Origin: Paenibacillus sp. HWE-109
GTDB lineage: Bacteria; Bacillota; Bacilli; Paenibacillales; NBRC-103111
Assembly (NCBI RefSeq): GCF_022163125.1
Contig: NZ_CP091881.1
Span: 4,030,001 to 4,094,000, forward strand
Length of the DNA: 64,000 bases
Direction: 5' to 3'
Part shown: positions 60,063 to 64,000 of the stretch, in pieces
Position numbering within the stretch: the first letter of the stretch is position 1
Layout of the letters: each line of letters begins with the position of its first letter
Position numbers and translations under genes: made by a program
The notes under the pieces: generated by a model
Databases searched by the model: none
Seen by the model: only the letters and a program-made list of their open reading frames with translations
What the model was told of the DNA's origin: nothing

Positions 60063-60776
60063 TTATTTAGGCACCTCTAGCTTATAGCCTACTCCCCATA
60101 CAGTCGTAATCATTGCGGCAGCATCCGGGGATACTTTGTTTAATTTCTCACGAAGCCGCTTTACATGCGTATCGACCGTCCGCAAATCACCGAAGAATTC
60201 ATAATTCCATACATCTTTCAAAAGCTCCTCACGCGAGAACACTTTATCCGGAGAAACTGCCAGATAGTGAAGCAATTCGTATTCTTTAGGCGTCAAGGCA
60301 ACTTCTTGCCCTCCCGCTGTTACCCGATGGGCATCATGCTCAATAATCAAATTAGGGAAGACAATATTGTTGCTTGAACTGGCATCTTTGGATAAATAAG
60401 CGGTCGCAGAGGATCTGCGCAAAATAGCTTTAACGCGATAGATCACTTCACGAGGCGAAAACGGTTTAACAACATAGTCATCCGCGCCAACTTCAAAGCC
60501 GCTTACGCGATTCGTCTCTTCGCCTTTGGCCGTCAGCATAATGACCGGCGTTGACTTCACTTGACGAAGCCGGGCACAAACTTCAATCCCGTCTATACCA
60601 GGCAGCATTACATCTAATAAGATTAAGTCAAAATCCAAATCCGTCGCCATGCGCAGCGCGGTCTCACCATCTTCAGCTTCTTCAATAATGTAGCCTTCTT
60701 TTTCCAAATACATCCTGAGCAGTCGGCGAATTCTTTCCTCATCATCCACAACGAGTATGCTAGCTTTCATTTCCAT
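60063..60776 (-). CDS. resD: Response regulator ResD
   Basis: 237 aa. The receiver domain has the acidic pair DDEE (about 11-14), the phosphoacceptor Asp in LILLDVMLPGIDG (about 56) and the switch Lys in VKPFSPREV (about 106). The C-terminal OmpR-type winged helix (about 140-235) includes FGDLRTVDTHVKRLREKL. Paired with ResE directly downstream. Confidence 0.94.
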   Translation of the reverse strand: MEMKASILVVDDEERIRRLLRMYLEKEGYIIEEAEDGETALRMATDLDFDLILLDVMLPGIDGIEVCARLRQVKSTPVIMLTAKGEETNRVSGFEVGADDYVVKPFSPREVIYRVKAILRRSSATAYLSKDASSSNNIVFPNLIIEHDAHRVTAGGQEVALTPKEYELLHYLAVSPDKVFSREELLKDVWNYEFFGDLRTVDTHVKRLREKLNKVSPDAAAMITTVWGVGYKLEVPK

Positions 60777-60813
60777 GTAGCTTCACATCCTTATCTAATT
60801 TTGTTCAACTATG

Positions 60814-62073
60814 TTATACACCCGCATAGGAGTGAAGACCTGCAATGACAAGATTTACCCCAACCAAAGTAAACATAACCACGATAAAACCAATCACCGT
60901 TAACCAAGCCGATTTCTTACCTTGCCAACCTTTGGACAGCCGCAGATGCAGGAAGACGGCATAGAACAGCCAAGTGATCAGTGCCCATACTTCTTTGGGA
61001 TCCCAGCCCCAGAAACGTCCCCAAGCCTCTTGCGCCCAAATCATAGCAAAGATCAGTGCCCCGAGTGTAAAGATCGGATAGCCAATGGCAATTGCCCTGT
61101 AACTGATTTCATCCAAATCCTCGGCATCCATTCCTTTCACAACAGGTCCGATAGCTGCACCCAACGGCTTGCGGGCTACTAACCGAGCAAGTGCATAGAG
61201 GATTAATCCACCGAGTACGGACCAAATGACCGTGTTCAGCTTACGTCCAGCACTTGCCCCTTCCATCCAGGACGGCGCTGAGAACAATGGTTCATTCATG
61301 CCAAGGAATGGCTTCATCGAAACGACGTCCATGCCGTGAGGTTTCACGATTGGCGGCAGTACGTATGTTTCGTTCTGCGTATTCGTTTGTTGCTGACCTT
61401 GTGTATCTGTGACAACCACTTGTTTGGAGAAGACAGCCTTATACCCCGAGCCGTTAAATGTAAAAATAGAGGCAATAAAGGCAATGAGCATCAAGATGAA
61501 AAAGAGCGTCAGCTCCACACCTCTTTGTTCGCGCTTATCGGCTTTCGTCGTTCCTTTGTAATCGACGGCTCGCAAGAGATACATTAATCCACCGGCAAAA
61601 CCAACACCGAAGAACGCTTCCCCTGCTGCTGCGGTCGTAACGTGAATTTTCAACCAATAGCTTTGCAACGCCGGAATTAATGGCTGAACTTCACTTGGAA
61701 ATACCGAAGCATAAGCAATAATGATAAAGCCAATCGGCAATGCGAACACGCCGAGCACCGGGGTGCGATAAATCAGATAAACAATCAAGAAAGCAAACAT
61801 AATCATCATGCCCAAGAAAGTCATGAACTCGTACATATTAGAAGTTGGAATATGACTGCCTTCCACCCATCTTGTAAAAAAGAATGTCACGTGACAGGCA
61901 AAGCCTGCAACGGAGGTTAGAAAAGCTACAAACCCCCATCTTTTCGTATGTTGTTCCGGATCGCGATTACTCCATTTCCTGCCTGTAATGGAAAGAACGA
62001 AAAGCAAAAATGCGGCCAGGTAAACGAAAAAAGCGATAAGTAAAAAGGTGCTGCTGACTGAATTTACATTCAC
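60814..62073 (-). CDS. resC: Cytochrome c biogenesis protein ResC (CcsA family)
   Basis: 419-aa polytopic protein with about eight to ten membrane segments. The tryptophan-rich haem-handling WWD motif is WGRFWGWDPKEVWALITWL (about 350-368). With ResB it forms the system II haem-lyase that exports haem and attaches it to apocytochrome c. The GTG overlaps the resB stop by four bases, so the two are coupled. Confidence 0.93.
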   Translation of the reverse strand: MNVNSVSSTFLLIAFFVYLAAFLLFVLSITGRKWSNRDPEQHTKRWGFVAFLTSVAGFACHVTFFFTRWVEGSHIPTSNMYEFMTFLGMMIMFAFLIVYLIYRTPVLGVFALPIGFIIIAYASVFPSEVQPLIPALQSYWLKIHVTTAAAGEAFFGVGFAGGLMYLLRAVDYKGTTKADKREQRGVELTLFFILMLIAFIASIFTFNGSGYKAVFSKQVVVTDTQGQQQTNTQNETYVLPPIVKPHGMDVVSMKPFLGMNEPLFSAPSWMEGASAGRKLNTVIWSVLGGLILYALARLVARKPLGAAIGPVVKGMDAEDLDEISYRAIAIGYPIFTLGALIFAMIWAQEAWGRFWGWDPKEVWALITWLFYAVFLHLRLSKGWQGKKSAWLTVIGFIVVMFTLVGVNLVIAGLHSYAGV

Positions 62074-63740
62074 CCTTGGTTCCCTCCTGTATCTAATGAT
62101 TTTGGTGTTACGTCCACATTGTTCTGCTTAAGCGCGGCTGCAACTTCATTGCGCAAACCAAACCAGTTTTTATTCGTATGTCCGCCTAAAGTTAACTTCC
62201 CTTGATCTATTCGAATCCATATCCGTCTGTGCTGCCAGTAAAAGCCCATAATAACGCCGATCATAAAGATCGCTGAGCCAACCCAAATATACGGCATCGC
62301 TTTATCTACGCGAATATTCAAGTAAGTCGTGTAATTCGCGAATTGCACGCCTTCCATGCTGCCTACCGCAAGCTTCAACTTCTGGCTGATAGCCCCATTA
62401 ATCGTGTCTTGAGAGAAAGACTCCTTATCCACTTGCCGCGGGAAATACATATAGGGTTCACCGTTGGCCGAAAGTCCAGGACCTGTGATGTTAAAAATAA
62501 ATGCAGGCGCTTTCGGTTCATTCGATAAACTGATTGGCTGACCCTTTTCTAATCCGAATTCCGGAAAATAGCCTTTTAACTTCAACGTATATGGCCCTGC
62601 CTGATATTCTTCCTTAGGGTTGTTCATAGGCAGATCAAAACTTCCGTAAGATTCACCAGTCGCCGGATTGCTTAACGTAGGTTTTACAGAAATGAGCAGC
62701 GGCGTCGATTTGTAGTCAAATTGATACGCTTGCAGTCCCTTGTAGTCCAGAGGATGATTCACAAGAATGTTCGATTTATGTACTTCTTCAAGTACGGGCT
62801 CTTTGTCCGACTCATCGCAATTCGCTGAGCAATGATACAGCACCGCCTGTGTTTCATACGTTTTTGGAACAATCTGTCCTTTGGCCTTGATGCTTTCAGG
62901 CAGATCTTTGTCATCATAGAGTTCCAAGGTGAATTTCTCATTTTTGATAAAATAAGACGTATGTGGAATCTGTTTCGTTTCGCCTTCCAGAATGCCCATG
63001 TATTGATCCATATGCCAGCCCGGGATGCTTCTCATAAGCACGCCAATCAGGAAAATGATGAGGCCAATATGGTTAATATAGGGTCCCCAACGGCTAAAAC
63101 GATATTTCTCTGCCAGCAGAGCCGTTCCGTCTTTGCCTTTATGTATGCGATAGCTCTTTTTGCGTAAAATCGTGCCCAGCTTGCTTGTCCAAGCTTCCTC
63201 ATCCGTTCCGGCAGGCAGTTCTGTCGTAAGCGTGACTTTTTGCCGTGTCAAGAAATTCAGATGCTTGCGGATTTGCTGCTTGGATAATGCTTTGTATAGC
63301 GGAAGCACACGGTCCAAGCTGCAAATAACAAGCGATGTCCCGATCATGAACAGCAAGGTAATGAACCACCAAGAGTTAAACGTATGAGAAAAGCCAAGCA
63401 CGTGATAGATGGTACCTAAAGTACCGTAATTTTCTGAGTAATATTGGGCTGGATCCATATCCAGAAACGTGTTTTCTTGCGGAAAGATGGTACCTACCGC
63501 TGAAGCGACAACCGTGAAGAAAATGATCCATACCGCTATTTTAACCGAGGAAAAGAAATTCCAGACTTTATCCAATATCGAAGGATTCGATTTCTGCGAG
63601 CGGCGAGCCATGCCATCATACCGCATTTCCAGTATATCTCTGCCATCTATATCAATCAGCGGATTTCCGCATGATTCACAGAGTGTAGTTCCTGTAGGAT
63701 TCTGATGCCCACAATCGCATTTGGTGTTGTAAAACAACAT
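62070..63740 (-). CDS. resB: Cytochrome c biogenesis protein ResB with N-terminal zinc ribbon
   Basis: 556 aa. Four cysteines in CDCGHQNPTGTTLCESCG (about 8-25) form a zinc ribbon not present in B. subtilis ResB as I recall it. The ResB domain follows with membrane segments at about 70-95, 125-145 and 215-240, a large outside domain (about 245-480) and a final membrane segment (about 480-500). The ATG is 5 nt from AGGAGG. Confidence 0.92.
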   Translation of the reverse strand: MLFYNTKCDCGHQNPTGTTLCESCGNPLIDIDGRDILEMRYDGMARRSQKSNPSILDKVWNFFSSVKIAVWIIFFTVVASAVGTIFPQENTFLDMDPAQYYSENYGTLGTIYHVLGFSHTFNSWWFITLLFMIGTSLVICSLDRVLPLYKALSKQQIRKHLNFLTRQKVTLTTELPAGTDEEAWTSKLGTILRKKSYRIHKGKDGTALLAEKYRFSRWGPYINHIGLIIFLIGVLMRSIPGWHMDQYMGILEGETKQIPHTSYFIKNEKFTLELYDDKDLPESIKAKGQIVPKTYETQAVLYHCSANCDESDKEPVLEEVHKSNILVNHPLDYKGLQAYQFDYKSTPLLISVKPTLSNPATGESYGSFDLPMNNPKEEYQAGPYTLKLKGYFPEFGLEKGQPISLSNEPKAPAFIFNITGPGLSANGEPYMYFPRQVDKESFSQDTINGAISQKLKLAVGSMEGVQFANYTTYLNIRVDKAMPYIWVGSAIFMIGVIMGFYWQHRRIWIRIDQGKLTLGGHTNKNWFGLRNEVAAALKQNNVDVTPKSLDTGGNQG

Positions 63741-63766
63741 GTTGACCTCCTGAAAACTTCAAACAT

Positions 63767-64000
63767 TTATTGATTTTGCGACTTGTTAACCAACTGTCCC
63801 AGCGTTTCGTCGATGAAAGATTCTGTCATCTGACCAATTTTCTTGACGACAATCTTCCCGTCTGCGCCTATAAAGAAAGTTGTCGGATAATCCATGACAC
63901 CATACTGCTTGCGCACCACTTCCTTGGCATCCAGCAATACAGGCAGACTCAATTTGTATTGATCCATAAAGCCTTGAACCGTCACTTTATTTTTGTCGAC
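63767..64000 (-). CDS. resA: Thiol-disulfide oxidoreductase ResA, C-terminal part
   Basis: 77 codons of the 3' end; the start is beyond the window edge, so the CxxC site is not visible. The remainder has the thioredoxin-like YPTTFFIGADG (cis-Pro loop) and a C-terminal helix. ResA reduces apocytochrome c cysteines for haem attachment. It is the first gene of resABCDE, 26 nt before resB. Confidence 0.85.
   Translation of the reverse strand, partial: VDKNKVTVQGFMDQYKLSLPVLLDAKEVVRKQYGVMDYPTTFFIGADGKIVVKKIGQMTESFIDETLGQLVNKSQNQ

Overview
The window looks like chromosome of an endospore-forming Firmicute, most likely Paenibacillus or a close relative. The evidence is gene order and content: an aroC-aroB-aroH-trpEDCFBA-hisC-tyrA supraoperon, mtrB (TRAP), hepS/menG/hepT, spoIVA, der, the ypfD/cmk/ypfA/ypeB/prsW block and resABCDE all follow Bacillus-like synteny. 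Several features are more Paenibacillus-like: futalosine-route menaquinone genes placed inside the hep cluster, copper-amine-oxidase-type surface repeats, frequent TTG/GTG starts behind strong GGAGG sites, and moderate G+C. Almost all genes from 1 to 46 kb lie on the minus strand.

Layout. 1-5 kb: an IDEAL-domain protein, an unknown protein, a histidine phosphatase, an ECF sigma/anti-sigma pair and a secreted polysaccharide deacetylase. 5-16.4 kb: the aromatic supraoperon. Chorismate is made by AroB and AroC, then goes to tryptophan (trpEDCFBA), to prephenate (aroH) and on to tyrosine/phenylalanine (tyrA, hisC). The trp genes have their own promoter at the end of aroH, followed by a leader with 13 TRAP-type triplets at exact 5-nt spacing and an attenuator; mtrB, encoding TRAP, lies about 10 kb away at 24 kb. 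16.5-25.5 kb: a 54-aa helix-turn-helix-like protein, cheR, ndk, and a heptaprenyl-menaquinone block (hepT, mqnA, ubiX, ubiA-type, menG, hepS), then mtrB, a PAP2-type membrane enzyme and tRNA-Pro. 25.5-44.7 kb: HU, spoIVA and a sporulation/envelope/translation block (YphF-like lipoprotein, two ferredoxins, spoVIF, gpsA, plsY, der, the YIEGIA pair, fni, ypfD, plsC, cmk, ypfA, ypeB, prsW), ending in a Toprim-DnaB-type protein and a MecA/YpbH adaptor.

46-56 kb is the accessory part. It holds a lipoprotein deacetylase, repeat-rich noncoding DNA, two nearly identical IS3-family (IS150-like) elements in the same orientation, a CAP-domain surface protein, a CPBP protease and an unknown anchored protein. 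It also has a 113-bp tandem repeat array whose units each form a hairpin, and one IS is inserted exactly in a hairpin loop. A short dispersed motif (eight copies, both orientations) marks the intergenic DNA here and at 0 and 27.9 kb.

56-64 kb: a rhodanese, a T-box-controlled serA, and resE-resD-resC-resB with the end of resA, for cytochrome c biogenesis and redox-responsive two-component control.

All assignments come from reading the sequence and remembered family features; no database search or structure calculation was run.
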